Below are positions 55,129-63,277 of a stretch of DNA of 64,000 nucleotides, piece by piece. A program made the translations under genes and the position numbers. The stretch's first letter is position 1. Every line of letters starts with the position of its first letter. Source of the DNA: Devosia sp. (GTDB taxonomy: Bacteria > Pseudomonadota > Alphaproteobacteria > Rhizobiales > Devosiaceae); contig CP051235.1 in the NCBI GenBank assembly GCA_017794705.1, positions 435,010 to 499,009 of the forward strand, in the 5' to 3' direction. Below the pieces are notes generated by a model. That model was not told where the DNA came from. It did no database searches and saw only the letters and a program-made list of their open reading frames with translations.

Positions 55129-57863
55129 TGATCTCCGGCAACCTCATTATCGCGACGGCGGTTGCCTATGTGGTTCTGCTGTTCGGGCTTGCCTGGTTCA
55201 GCGATCAGCGTGCGCGAAAAGGGCGTGACAGGTTTCTGACCTCGCCGCTCATCTACACGCTGGCCATCTCGGTCTATTGCACAAGCTGGACCTTTTACGG
55301 CGCCGTTGGCTCCGCCGCCCGCAACGGGCTTGAATTCCTGACCATCTATTTCGGCCCCACCCTCGTGTTCGTCTTCTGGTGGTTCGGGCTGCGCAAGCTT
55401 GTGCACATTGGCCACGCCCAGCGCATCACCTCGGTCGCCGACCTGATTTCGTCGCGATTCGGCAAGTCCAGCCGCCTTGCGGTGCTGGTGACCTTGATCG
55501 CGGTGATCGGCACAACGCCTTACATCGCCCTGCAGCTCAAGGCGGTCACGTCCTCCCTCAGGGTCATGTCCGGCGAAACGGGTCCGGGTGCCCTGCCCGA
55601 ATCCCTTGACGATGTGTCCCTGGCCTTCATCATTGCCGCCGCCATGGCATTGTTCACCGTCATGTTCGGCACCCGCAACGTCAACGCCAACGAGCAACAT
55701 CACGGGGTTGTGGCAGCCATCGCCTTCGAGGCCGTTGTGAAACTTGCGGCCCTGCTGGCTGTGGGCCTGTTCGTCGTCTTCGGGCTGGGCGGCGGGCTGG
55801 AATCCACTTTCGCCCGGGCCAATTCCGCGGGCATCGTGCTTTACGGCGAAGGCGCCTTCTCCAATCGCTGGATTGCCCTCACCATCTTGTCCGCAGCAGC
55901 GATCATTTGCCTGCCAAGGCAGTTCCAGATCACCGTGGTCGAAAACGCCGACGAATCGCACCTGCACACCGCGTCCTGGGCGTTTCCGCTCTATTTGCTG
56001 CTAATGAGCCTGTTCACCATGCCCATTGCCATCATGGGCCTCAGCCTGCTTCCCGCGTCGGCCGATCCGGACATGTTCGTTCTCACGCTGCCGCTGCTGC
56101 ACGACCAGTCGGCTCTGGCGCTCTTCGCATTCATCGGCGGCTTTTCCAGCGCCACCTCTATGATCATCATTGCCTCGATCGCCCTTTCGATCATGGTCTC
56201 GAACCATATCATCATGCCCATCGCGCTGCGCGCACCAGGGCTCCTGGACCGTGGTGACGGCAGTGGCTTCACCCGTCTGCTGCTCACCAGCAGGCGGGTC
56301 TCCATTGCCTCGATCCTGTTCCTCGGTTTTGCCTATTTCTGGCTGACAAGCGGATCCGGCGCCCTCGCCCCGATCGGGCTGATTTCATTCGCCGGTGTCG
56401 CGCAGTTTCTACCCGCCATCATCGCCGCGCTCTATTGGCGTGACGCGACCCGACAGGGCGCACTGGCCGGCCTGGTCGCCGGTTTCATCATCTGGGCCTA
56501 CACGCTGTTCCTGCCCAGTTTCGCTACATCGAGCTTTGGTGTTGCCGAGCTGGTTGCATTCGGCCCGTGGGGCATCGAGATACTACGTCCCCAGGCGCTG
56601 CTCGGTCTCAACGGGCTCGATCCCCTGGTGCATTCCGTGTTCTGGAGCCTCACGGTGAACACAGTGCTTCTGGTTGGTGTCTCGATCTTCACCGAGAATG
56701 ATCCGGTCGGCCGTTTGCAGGCCACCTTGTTTGTAGACGCCTTCAAGCACGGTTCGGCCGGGCAGCCGCGCTACGCCCGCTCCTCCGCCGCGCTCAACGA
56801 CCTGTTCCGGGTCGCCCAGCGGGTGCTTGGCGCCGAGCGGACCGAGCAATTATTCGAGGAACACGCGCCGCGAAGCGCGGCCAACTCACCGGCCGAGCCA
56901 ACGCCGCAATTCATCGCCATGCTTGAAAAGGAACTTGCAGGCTCGATCGGCGCCGCCTCGGCACATGTCATGCTGTCACAGGTCGTCTCGGGCGACACCG
57001 AATCCATCGAGGAAGTCATCCGGATGGCCGATGAAACCCAGCAAATTCTGGAGTATTCCGCCAAGCTGGAACACACCACCGAAGAGTTGCAATCCACCGC
57101 CGGCCAGTTGCGGCTGGCCAACGAACAGTTGCGCCAGCTCGACCAGCAAAAGGACGAGTTCCTCTCGCAGGTGAGCCACGAAGTCCGCACGCCGATGACC
57201 TCGATCCGGTCGTTTTCCGAGATCCTTCTCACCCACAAGAAATTGCCGCCCGAACAGCGCCAACAGTTCCTGCAGACAATCCATTCCGAAAGTCTGCGGC
57301 TGACCAGCCTGCTCAACGAAATTCTCGATCTCAGCGCCCTCGAACGTGGTGAGAAACTCTGGTCGAACGAGCCGGTTGACGTGCATCAGGCGCTCAAACG
57401 GGCCGTCGACGTCTGCGGTCCGATTACCGAGCAGAACGGGTTGGAAGTGCGGCTGGGCGACCTCAAGGGGCCGGTCTGGGTCAAGGCCAACGCCGACCGT
57501 GTCTGTCAGGTATTCATCAACCTGATCTCGAACGCCGCCAAGTACAATGACGCTGCCGACCCTTTCATCCAGATCGACATGAAGCTGCGTGACGGAGACC
57601 TGGTCGTCGACTTTGGTGACAATGGTCCGGGCATCGCCGCAAAGGACCGCGGCACGATTTTCGAGAAGTTCTCCCGGGGCCGGCACAAGCAGCAATCGAG
57701 CCAGACCGGCTCCGGTCTCGGCCTCGCCATCAGTCGCGAAATCCTGGCCAACATGAACGGTTCACTGGAACTGGTCAGCGGCCGCTCCACAGGCGCCTGC
57801 TTCCGCGTCGTGCTGCCCCTCGCCGACGCACCCGCAAATCTGCAGCCGGAACCGGCGCAGTAG
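55128..57863 (+). CDS. SLC5 symporter-sensor histidine kinase (CrbS-like)
   Basis: 911-residue fusion. Residues 1-525 are a sodium:solute symporter with about 13 hydrophobic segments (including SVYCTSWTFYGAVGSAA near 47-63). Residues about 545-610 form a STAC-type linker, and a coiled coil leads to the HisKA site DEFLSQVSHEVRTPM, with phospho-acceptor His about residue 684. The HATPase has N-box NLISNAAKYND, DNGPGI and GSGLGLAIS. No receiver is attached. CrbS and MxtR relatives control acs in response to acetate or metabolite flux in Vibrio and Pseudomonas. It is last gene of a likely four-gene operon. Confidence 0.92.
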   Translation: MISGNLIIATAVAYVVLLFGLAWFSDQRARKGRDRFLTSPLIYTLAISVYCTSWTFYGAVGSAARNGLEFLTIYFGPTLVFVFWWFGLRKLVHIGHAQRITSVADLISSRFGKSSRLAVLVTLIAVIGTTPYIALQLKAVTSSLRVMSGETGPGALPESLDDVSLAFIIAAAMALFTVMFGTRNVNANEQHHGVVAAIAFEAVVKLAALLAVGLFVVFGLGGGLESTFARANSAGIVLYGEGAFSNRWIALTILSAAAIICLPRQFQITVVENADESHLHTASWAFPLYLLLMSLFTMPIAIMGLSLLPASADPDMFVLTLPLLHDQSALALFAFIGGFSSATSMIIIASIALSIMVSNHIIMPIALRAPGLLDRGDGSGFTRLLLTSRRVSIASILFLGFAYFWLTSGSGALAPIGLISFAGVAQFLPAIIAALYWRDATRQGALAGLVAGFIIWAYTLFLPSFATSSFGVAELVAFGPWGIEILRPQALLGLNGLDPLVHSVFWSLTVNTVLLVGVSIFTENDPVGRLQATLFVDAFKHGSAGQPRYARSSAALNDLFRVAQRVLGAERTEQLFEEHAPRSAANSPAEPTPQFIAMLEKELAGSIGAASAHVMLSQVVSGDTESIEEVIRMADETQQILEYSAKLEHTTEELQSTAGQLRLANEQLRQLDQQKDEFLSQVSHEVRTPMTSIRSFSEILLTHKKLPPEQRQQFLQTIHSESLRLTSLLNEILDLSALERGEKLWSNEPVDVHQALKRAVDVCGPITEQNGLEVRLGDLKGPVWVKANADRVCQVFINLISNAAKYNDAADPFIQIDMKLRDGDLVVDFGDNGPGIAAKDRGTIFEKFSRGRHKQQSSQTGSGLGLAISREILANMNGSLELVSGRSTGACFRVVLPLADAPANLQPEPAQ

Positions 57864-57881
57864 AACTGGAATTTCAGGGAT

Positions 57882-57967
57882 TGGTGCGGTCGAGAAGACT
57901 CGAACTTCCACGGGTTTTATCCCACAGCGACCTCAACGCTGCGCGTCTACCATTCCGCCACGACCGC
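57882..57967 (-). tRNA. tRNA-Leu (anticodon GAG)
   Basis: The minus strand folds as an 86-base tRNA. The acceptor stem GCGGTCG pairs with CGACCGC. A D arm with GGTAGACGC follows, and an anticodon stem CAGCG/CGCTG encloses TTGAGGT (anticodon GAG at 57932-57934). There is a long class II variable arm (GGGATAAAACCC) and a T arm with TTCGAGT. The 3' CCA is encoded. It decodes CUC and CUU. Confidence 0.96.
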
Positions 57968-58068
57968 TAAGTGCTTAGGAACCGCCTGCCTTCACGGCGA
58001 AGCGCGCCTCCCATAGCAAATCAGTTTGGGCTACTCAAGCGTATATTCCGGGGATTATCGCGCCTGCG

Positions 58069-58302
58069 TCAGCGGTTCTTGACGATCCGCTGGGTCACCT
58101 CAACCGCCAACCGGCCATCATCGATGCGAATCTCGCCCATGGCGACAAGTGAGTTGTTGGCATAGATGCGCATCGGGTCGCTTTCACGCGTGTCCAGTTC
58201 GATCACTGCCCCGCGGCCCATGCGCAAAAGATGGTGGATTGGCATGGTGGTGGCGCCCATTTCCACCTTCAGTTCCACTTCAATTTGATCGACAACACTC
58301 AT
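58069..58302 (-). CDS. Short FliN/SpoA-domain protein
   Basis: 77-residue protein consisting of just one SpoA (surface presentation of antigens) domain: VELKVEMGATTMPIHHLLRMGRGAVIELDT then DPMRIYANNSLVAMGEIRIDDGRLAVEVTQRI. This is the fold of the flagellar switch protein FliN, but no other flagellar gene is in the window and the N-terminal extension of FliN is absent. It may be a real C-ring subunit encoded apart, or an orphan. It is divergent from lipB. Confidence 0.85.
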   Translation of the reverse strand: MSVVDQIEVELKVEMGATTMPIHHLLRMGRGAVIELDTRESDPMRIYANNSLVAMGEIRIDDGRLAVEVTQRIVKNR

Positions 58303-58367
58303 ATATGCACAAAGACCTGCATTGACCCCGGCGCGGCTTGCGCGCTTCGGGCAAGACTGCCCCGTTT

Positions 58368-58386
58368 ATGGTTAGGGAAGCGTTAA
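58368..58386 (-). promoter_or_regulatory. Possible CtrA-type site before the fliN-like gene
   Basis: On the minus strand TTAACGCTTCCCTAACCAT approximates TTAA-N7-TTAACCAT with one mismatch, 66 bases upstream of the FliN-like start. It also overlaps the lipB ribosome site, so the match may be fortuitous. Confidence 0.3.
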
Positions 58387-59096
58387 TGAATGATTTAACG
58401 GCCAGCAAATTGACCGGCTGCGCAACCCTTCGGGCCGATGGCAGGGCCGTCGGGTGGCAGATTGCGGATCAACTTGTGCCCTACCCCGACGCATTGTCGA
58501 TCATGAAAGCGCGCGCGGCGGCGATTGCCGAAGGAACGGCGACAGAATCGGTCTGGCTGCTGGAGCATCCGCCGCTTTACACCGCCGGCACCTCCGCCAA
58601 GCAAACCGATCTGACGGGACGGCTGCAATTGCCGGTTTACGATGCCGGACGTGGCGGCCAGTTCACCTATCACGGGCCTGGCCAGCGCGTGGCCTATGTC
58701 ATGCTCGATCTGAGGGAACGGGGCCGCGACATCCGCTGCTTCGTGCATCATCTCGAGCAATGGGTCATCGACACGCTGGCTGAATTCAACATAGACGCCT
58801 ACCGCCGCGACGGGCGGATCGGGGTCTGGGTGGCCCGTCCCGACAAGGGTCCGACCCGCGAAGACAAGATTTCTGCCATCGGCGTACGTGTTTCCAAGTG
58901 GGTGAGTTTTCACGGCATATCGCTCAACGTCTCGCCCGATCTGTCGCATTATGACGGTATCGTGCCGTGCGGCATCACCGACCAGGGCGTCACCAGTTTC
59001 GAGGATCTGGGCCAGATCGTCAGCATGGAAGAAGTCGACGGTGCCCTGCGCAAGATGTTTGAAAATCACTTCGGGACAACCATATCCGTTGCGTGA
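58386..59096 (+). CDS. lipB: Lipoyl(octanoyl) transferase
   Basis: Transfers octanoyl groups from acyl-carrier protein to lipoate-dependent enzymes. The 236-residue protein has the signature [20 protein letters not shown] near 90, the catalytic Lys region [19 protein letters not shown], and the catalytic Cys in [11 protein letters not shown]. The frame extends to 58338, but the ATG at 58386 follows AGGGAAG and fits the family. Confidence 0.95.
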   Translation: MNDLTASKLTGCATLRADGRAVGWQIADQLVPYPDALSIMKARAAAIAEGTATESVWLLEHPPLYTAGTSAKQTDLTGRLQLPVYDAGRGGQFTYHGPGQRVAYVMLDLRERGRDIRCFVHHLEQWVIDTLAEFNIDAYRRDGRIGVWVARPDKGPTREDKISAIGVRVSKWVSFHGISLNVSPDLSHYDGIVPCGITDQGVTSFEDLGQIVSMEEVDGALRKMFENHFGTTISVA

Positions 59097-59183
59097 GCGT
59101 GATTTTATCCGCGGGGCAAATCGCGCTATATAGGCACTGCGCTTCGTGGTGGGCCACAGACACAAAACGCACTGGACGGCAAA

Positions 59184-59735
59184 ATGACTTTGGATGATTT
59201 GAAAAAACTCGCGACGGGCAATGTGCTCCTGTCGCTCGACCGCGTGATTGTACCCAGGCTGATCCGGGTGGTTTATCTGCTCGGTCTCGCCGGCATCGGG
59301 CTTTGGGCGCTGGATCATCTGTTCGACGCCTTCCGCTTCGGCTTCGGCAACGGGCTTTGGGGCCTGCTCGAAGTCGTCATCTTCGGGCTTTTGGCCTTTG
59401 TCGCATTGCGCGCCCTCTGCGAGATCGTGCTGATTTATTACAAGGCCAATGAGAAGGTGGTTTCTGCCGCCATGGAGCCGCCCAGTTCGGCCTCGCTGAT
59501 CGACGACGTAGCCGGTGCCATCGAGGATCTGGCGCAGCAGGAAGATCAGCCGCCCGCGCAATTGACCCGCTCACGCCCGACCCGCGCCGCCACAACCGGC
59601 ACGCGCAGCGCCAGCGCCGCCAAACCTGCGGCGAAAACCGCGGCGAAGCCGGCAAGCAAGCCGAGCACGCCAAAGGCCCGTTCGGCCCCGCGCCGCACGG
59701 CCCGGCGCACGCCCCGCCCGAAATCGACGAACTGA
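59184..59735 (+). CDS. DUF4282-like membrane protein with basic tail
   Basis: 183 residues. The first 105 form a DUF4282-type region with two hydrophobic stretches (VVYLLGLAGIGLWALDHL and LLEVVIFGLLAFVALRAL) and the following EIVLIYYKANEKV. The last 70 residues are lysine/alanine/threonine-rich (AAKPAAKTAAKPASKPS) and end in PRPKSTN, resembling a disordered nucleic-acid- or membrane-binding tail. Function unknown. A thirteen-base gap leads to the DUF3291 gene. Confidence 0.75.
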   Translation: MTLDDLKKLATGNVLLSLDRVIVPRLIRVVYLLGLAGIGLWALDHLFDAFRFGFGNGLWGLLEVVIFGLLAFVALRALCEIVLIYYKANEKVVSAAMEPPSSASLIDDVAGAIEDLAQQEDQPPAQLTRSRPTRAATTGTRSASAAKPAAKTAAKPASKPSTPKARSAPRRTARRTPRPKSTN

Positions 59736-59747
59736 GACAACAGACAT

Positions 59748-60215
59748 ATGCACGTCGCCCTGATCAACATCGCGCATGCGCGGTTCGACCTGACCGACCC
59801 GCGCATTGCCGAATTCGTGGACAATCTCGATCGAGTCAACGCCGCTGCCGAGCGCTCGCCGGGCTTTGTCTGGCGACTGATCGGCGAAGACGGGGACGAC
59901 GCGACTTCGATCAATGCCTTCGGCGATCCGCGGATCATCATCAACATGGCCGTGTGGGAAAGCGTCTCCGCGCTTGAGGATTTCACCTACAAGACCATCC
60001 ACAAGCGTTTTTTCGCCCGGCGCAGTGAGTGGTTCCAGCCTCTCGACGGGCCCAACATGACACTTTGGTGGATCGAGGTGGGCGAAGTCCCAACTATCGA
60101 GGAAGGCAAGCGGCGGCTGGAAATCCTCAAGCAGAATGGCCCCTCGCCCGAGGCGTTCCTGTTTGGCAATGAGTTCGACCCGCCGCACAAGGTGGCGGCG
60201 AAACTCACCGTTTGA
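59748..60215 (+). CDS. DUF3291 family protein
   Basis: 155-residue soluble protein of the dimeric alpha/beta-barrel type. HVALINIAHARFDLTDPRIAEFV, NMAVWESVSALEDFTY, HKRFFARRSEWF and LWWIEVGEVPTIEEGKRRL are the DUF3291 hallmarks. Members are often compared with antibiotic-biosynthesis monooxygenase-like folds, but no reaction is established. It is likely cotranscribed with the DUF4282 gene. Confidence 0.85.
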   Translation: MHVALINIAHARFDLTDPRIAEFVDNLDRVNAAAERSPGFVWRLIGEDGDDATSINAFGDPRIIINMAVWESVSALEDFTYKTIHKRFFARRSEWFQPLDGPNMTLWWIEVGEVPTIEEGKRRLEILKQNGPSPEAFLFGNEFDPPHKVAAKLTV

Positions 60216-60279
60216 GCGCTTTAATCTCGCCATTCTTTGCGTTATGAGAGCGCTTTGACGCCCCAGCATGGCAAATTGA

Positions 60280-61611
60280 ATGTCCCAAGCCCCGAAAATC
60301 GGCCTGGTCAGTCTCGGCTGCCCCAAGGCCCTTGTTGATTCCGAACGCATCCTAACGACCTTGCGCGCGCAGGGTTATGCCTTTTCGCACTCTTACGAGG
60401 GCGCCGATGCGGTCATCGTCAACACATGCGGATTTCTGGACAGCGCCAAGGCGGAAAGCCTTGAGGCGATCGGCGAGGCTGTTGGCGCCAACGGTAAGGT
60501 GATCGTTACCGGGTGCCTTGGCACCGAGGAAAAGCTCATCCGCGACACGCACCCGAACGTGCTCGCCGTCACCGGTCCGCAGCAGTATGAAGACGTGGTC
60601 AACGCGGTGCATGGCGCAGTGCCGCCGGTCCACGATCCCTTCGTCGACCTTGTGCCGGCCGAAGGCCTGAAGCTCACCCCGCGCCACTATTCTTATCTCA
60701 AGATTTCAGAGGGTTGTAACAATCGTTGCACCTTCTGCATCATCCCCTCAATCCGCGGCGATCTCGTGTCGCGTCCGGTCGCCGGGGTGCTCTACGAAGC
60801 CGAACGGCTGATCAAGGCGGGCACCAAGGAATTGCTGGTCATCTCGCAGGACACCAGCGCCTACGGGCAAGATATCAAGTACGCCACGTCAAAATTCCAC
60901 GGCCGCGAGGTCCGCGCCAAGTTCCTCGACCTCAGCCAGGAGCTGGGTGAACTTGGCGCCTGGGTCCGGCTGCACTATGTCTACCCCTATCCGCATGTCG
61001 ATGCGGTCATCGATCTTATGGCTGAAGACAAGATCCTGCCCTATCTCGACATCCCCTTCCAGCATGCCTCGCCGTCGGTGCTCAAGGCGATGCGCCGTCC
61101 GGCAAATCAGGAAAAGACCGCCGACCGGATCAAGAACTGGCGCAAGACCTGCCCGGACCTGGCCGTCCGTTCGACCTTTATCGTCGGTTTCCCGGGAGAG
61201 ACCGAGGAAGATTTCCAGATGCTGCTCGACTGGATCGAGGAAACTGAAATCGACCGAGCCGGCTGTTTCGAATATGAGCCGGTAGCCGGGGCCAAATCCA
61301 ACGAGATCGACGCCGCCGTGCCGCCCGAAATCAAAAAGGAACGCTATGGCCGGTTGATGGAAGTCGCGCAGGCCGTCAGCGCCCGCCGCCTCGCCGGCAA
61401 GTTGGGCCGCACCATCGACGTCCTGGTCGACGACGTGCGTCCCGAAGAAGGCAGCGCTATCGCCCGTTCCAAGTGGGACGCGCCGGAGATCGACGGCAAT
61501 GTCATCATCGACGATGCGGTCGACATCAAGCCGGGCGACATGGTCACGGTTCAGGTGACGGATTCGGACGCCTACGATCTCTACGCGGTCCCCGCAGACC
61601 GGTTGCAATGA
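60280..61611 (+). CDS. rimO: Ribosomal protein S12 methylthiotransferase RimO
   Basis: Radical-SAM enzyme adding a methylthio group to an Asp of ribosomal protein S12. The 443-residue protein has an N-terminal UPF0004 domain with cysteines in [20 protein letters not shown] and GCLGTEE binding one cluster. The radical-SAM motif is [14 protein letters not shown] (near 145), and a C-terminal TRAM domain follows ([16 protein letters not shown]). Its stop overlaps folP by four bases, coupling it to the folate genes. Confidence 0.96.
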   Translation: MSQAPKIGLVSLGCPKALVDSERILTTLRAQGYAFSHSYEGADAVIVNTCGFLDSAKAESLEAIGEAVGANGKVIVTGCLGTEEKLIRDTHPNVLAVTGPQQYEDVVNAVHGAVPPVHDPFVDLVPAEGLKLTPRHYSYLKISEGCNNRCTFCIIPSIRGDLVSRPVAGVLYEAERLIKAGTKELLVISQDTSAYGQDIKYATSKFHGREVRAKFLDLSQELGELGAWVRLHYVYPYPHVDAVIDLMAEDKILPYLDIPFQHASPSVLKAMRRPANQEKTADRIKNWRKTCPDLAVRSTFIVGFPGETEEDFQMLLDWIEETEIDRAGCFEYEPVAGAKSNEIDAAVPPEIKKERYGRLMEVAQAVSARRLAGKLGRTIDVLVDDVRPEEGSAIARSKWDAPEIDGNVIIDDAVDIKPGDMVTVQVTDSDAYDLYAVPADRLQ

Positions 61612-62462
61612 TCCACAAGGGCTATGCCATACCCATGGCGGACGGCGGCGTGCTGGCCCTCGGCCCTGCCCCGCTGATCATGGGCATCGTCAACGTCACG
61701 CCCGACAGTTTCTCAGACGGCGGTGATTTCATTGATCCCGCCTCCGCCATCGCACACGGCAAGGTGCTGGTTGAGGCGGGTGCCGACATTCTCGACGTCG
61801 GTGGCGAAAGCACGCGACCGGGCGCCGACGAAGTCACAGCCCAGCAGGAACTTGACCGCGTCCTGCCGGTCATCACGGGGTTGATTGCCAACGGCGTCAA
61901 GCTGCCCCTGTCCATCGACACCTACAAGGCGGTGGTGGCGGATCAGGCCATACAGTCCGGTGCAACGCTTCTCAACGACGTCTTCGGCCTTCAACGCGAG
62001 CGGGAAATGGCTGATGTTGCAGCTCTTTATGGCGTACCCGTTGTCGCCATGCACTGGGATAGGGAACGCGATCCGTCCAAAGATCTGATCGCCGAGATGT
62101 TGCGCTATTTCGAGCGCACGCTGAAAATCGCCGAAAATGCATGCGTGGTCGGTGAAAAGCTCATCCTCGATCCCGGTTTCGGGTTCGGCAAGGATCTGCG
62201 AGAGAATTACGAACTGCTACGGCGGCTCGATGAACTGGCGGTGCTAGACCGGCCCTTGCTTATCGGCACTTCTCGCAAACGGATGATCGGGCACCTGCTG
62301 GACGTGCCTCCCAGGGAACGCGATCTTGGCACGGCGGTTTCTTCGGCGCTTGCCTACGAACGCGGCGGGCATATCTTCCGCGTGCACGATGTCCGCGCCA
62401 GCCGCCAAGCCTTGCAGGTGGCCAATGCCACCCTCTATGGTCCGCCCGAACTGGAGAGTTGA
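61608..62462 (+). CDS. folP: Dihydropteroate synthase
   Basis: Condenses p-aminobenzoate with hydroxymethyl-dihydropterin pyrophosphate in folate synthesis; the sulfonamide target. The 284-residue TIM barrel has [17 protein letters not shown] near 24 and [15 protein letters not shown], with [11 protein letters not shown] near 223. The start overlaps the rimO stop (ATGA); an alternative ATG lies at 61635. An extended frame to 61473 is antisense-like noise inside rimO. Confidence 0.95.
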   Translation: MIHKGYAIPMADGGVLALGPAPLIMGIVNVTPDSFSDGGDFIDPASAIAHGKVLVEAGADILDVGGESTRPGADEVTAQQELDRVLPVITGLIANGVKLPLSIDTYKAVVADQAIQSGATLLNDVFGLQREREMADVAALYGVPVVAMHWDRERDPSKDLIAEMLRYFERTLKIAENACVVGEKLILDPGFGFGKDLRENYELLRRLDELAVLDRPLLIGTSRKRMIGHLLDVPPRERDLGTAVSSALAYERGGHIFRVHDVRASRQALQVANATLYGPPELES

Positions 62463-62465
62463 GTG

Positions 62466-62843
62466 ATGGATCTTGATCGTGACGACCGCATCATTCTGAA
62501 CGACCTGGCTTTTTACGGCTATCACGGGGTGATGCTGGAAGAGAGCAAGGTCGGTTGCCGATTCCGGCTGGACGTCGAATGTGGCCTCGACACCGCCAAG
62601 GCGGGCCGCTCCGACGATGTCGACGACACGATCTCCTACGCCTTTATCTTCGAAACGGTCGAGAAGGCTTTTTCCGAGCACCGTTTCAAGCTGCTCGAAG
62701 CGCTGGCGCAACATATTGTCGACCGGCTGTTTGCCGCCTATCCAACGATCAACTGGGTTAAGATACGCGTCGCCAAGCCCGAAGCCCCGATCCCGGTGGT
62801 CAAGGGCGAATTCGCGGTGCAAATCGTCAGGCAGCGCGGCTGA
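62466..62843 (+). CDS. folB: Dihydroneopterin aldolase
   Basis: 125-residue enzyme splitting dihydroneopterin to hydroxymethyl-dihydropterin and glycolaldehyde. IILNDLAFYGYHGVMLEESKVG carries the catalytic Tyr/Glu region and VDDTISYAFIFETVEK the substrate loop; the conserved Lys is in RVAKPEAPIP. A GTG at 62463 precedes it, but the ATG at 62466 has GGAGAG seven to eight bases upstream. Confidence 0.93.
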   Translation: MDLDRDDRIILNDLAFYGYHGVMLEESKVGCRFRLDVECGLDTAKAGRSDDVDDTISYAFIFETVEKAFSEHRFKLLEALAQHIVDRLFAAYPTINWVKIRVAKPEAPIPVVKGEFAVQIVRQRG

Positions 62844-63277
62844 TGTCGCGCGCCTATCTCGGGCTCGGCGCCAATATCGGCAATCCCTCCGCCCAGATCG
62901 AACAAGCGCTTGAGCATTTGAGTGAACATCCGCTGATCGCCATTGGCGAGAGTTCGGACATGCTCGTCAATCCCGCCTGGGGCAAGGAAGATCAGCCTGA
63001 TTTTCATAACATGGTGGTTGAGGTCGAGACCTCGCTTTCCCCGCTGGAATTGCTCGACGCCTGTCTGATGATCGAGGATGCCATGGGCCGTGTTCGCGCC
63101 GAGAAATGGGGTCCGCGTCTGATCGACATTGACCTGATCGCCTACAAGCTCGAGGAAATTCAATCCGAGCGGCTGACTTTGCCACACCCTTTCGCCCACG
63201 AACGGGAGTTCGTCATGGGTCCGTTGCGCCAGATCGCCCCTGATGTGGCGGACTGGATTGAGGAGCGCTCGGTCTAG
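62843..63277 (+). CDS. folK: 2-amino-4-hydroxy-6-hydroxymethyldihydropteridine pyrophosphokinase
   Basis: 144-residue enzyme transferring pyrophosphate from ATP to hydroxymethyl-dihydropterin. YLGLGANIGNPSAQIEQAL is the N-terminal signature, and GRVRAEKWGPRLIDIDLI carries the metal-binding aspartates. It starts in a one-base overlap with folB. folP-folB-folK behind rimO makes three consecutive-pathway steps in one coupled run. Confidence 0.94.
   Translation: MSRAYLGLGANIGNPSAQIEQALEHLSEHPLIAIGESSDMLVNPAWGKEDQPDFHNMVVEVETSLSPLELLDACLMIEDAMGRVRAEKWGPRLIDIDLIAYKLEEIQSERLTLPHPFAHEREFVMGPLRQIAPDVADWIEERSV

Noticed and set aside
58395-59561. Minus-strand frame (388 codons) across lipB and the DUF4282 gene
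   Set aside because: Both plus-strand genes have recognisable families and start signals, so this frame is a composition artefact.
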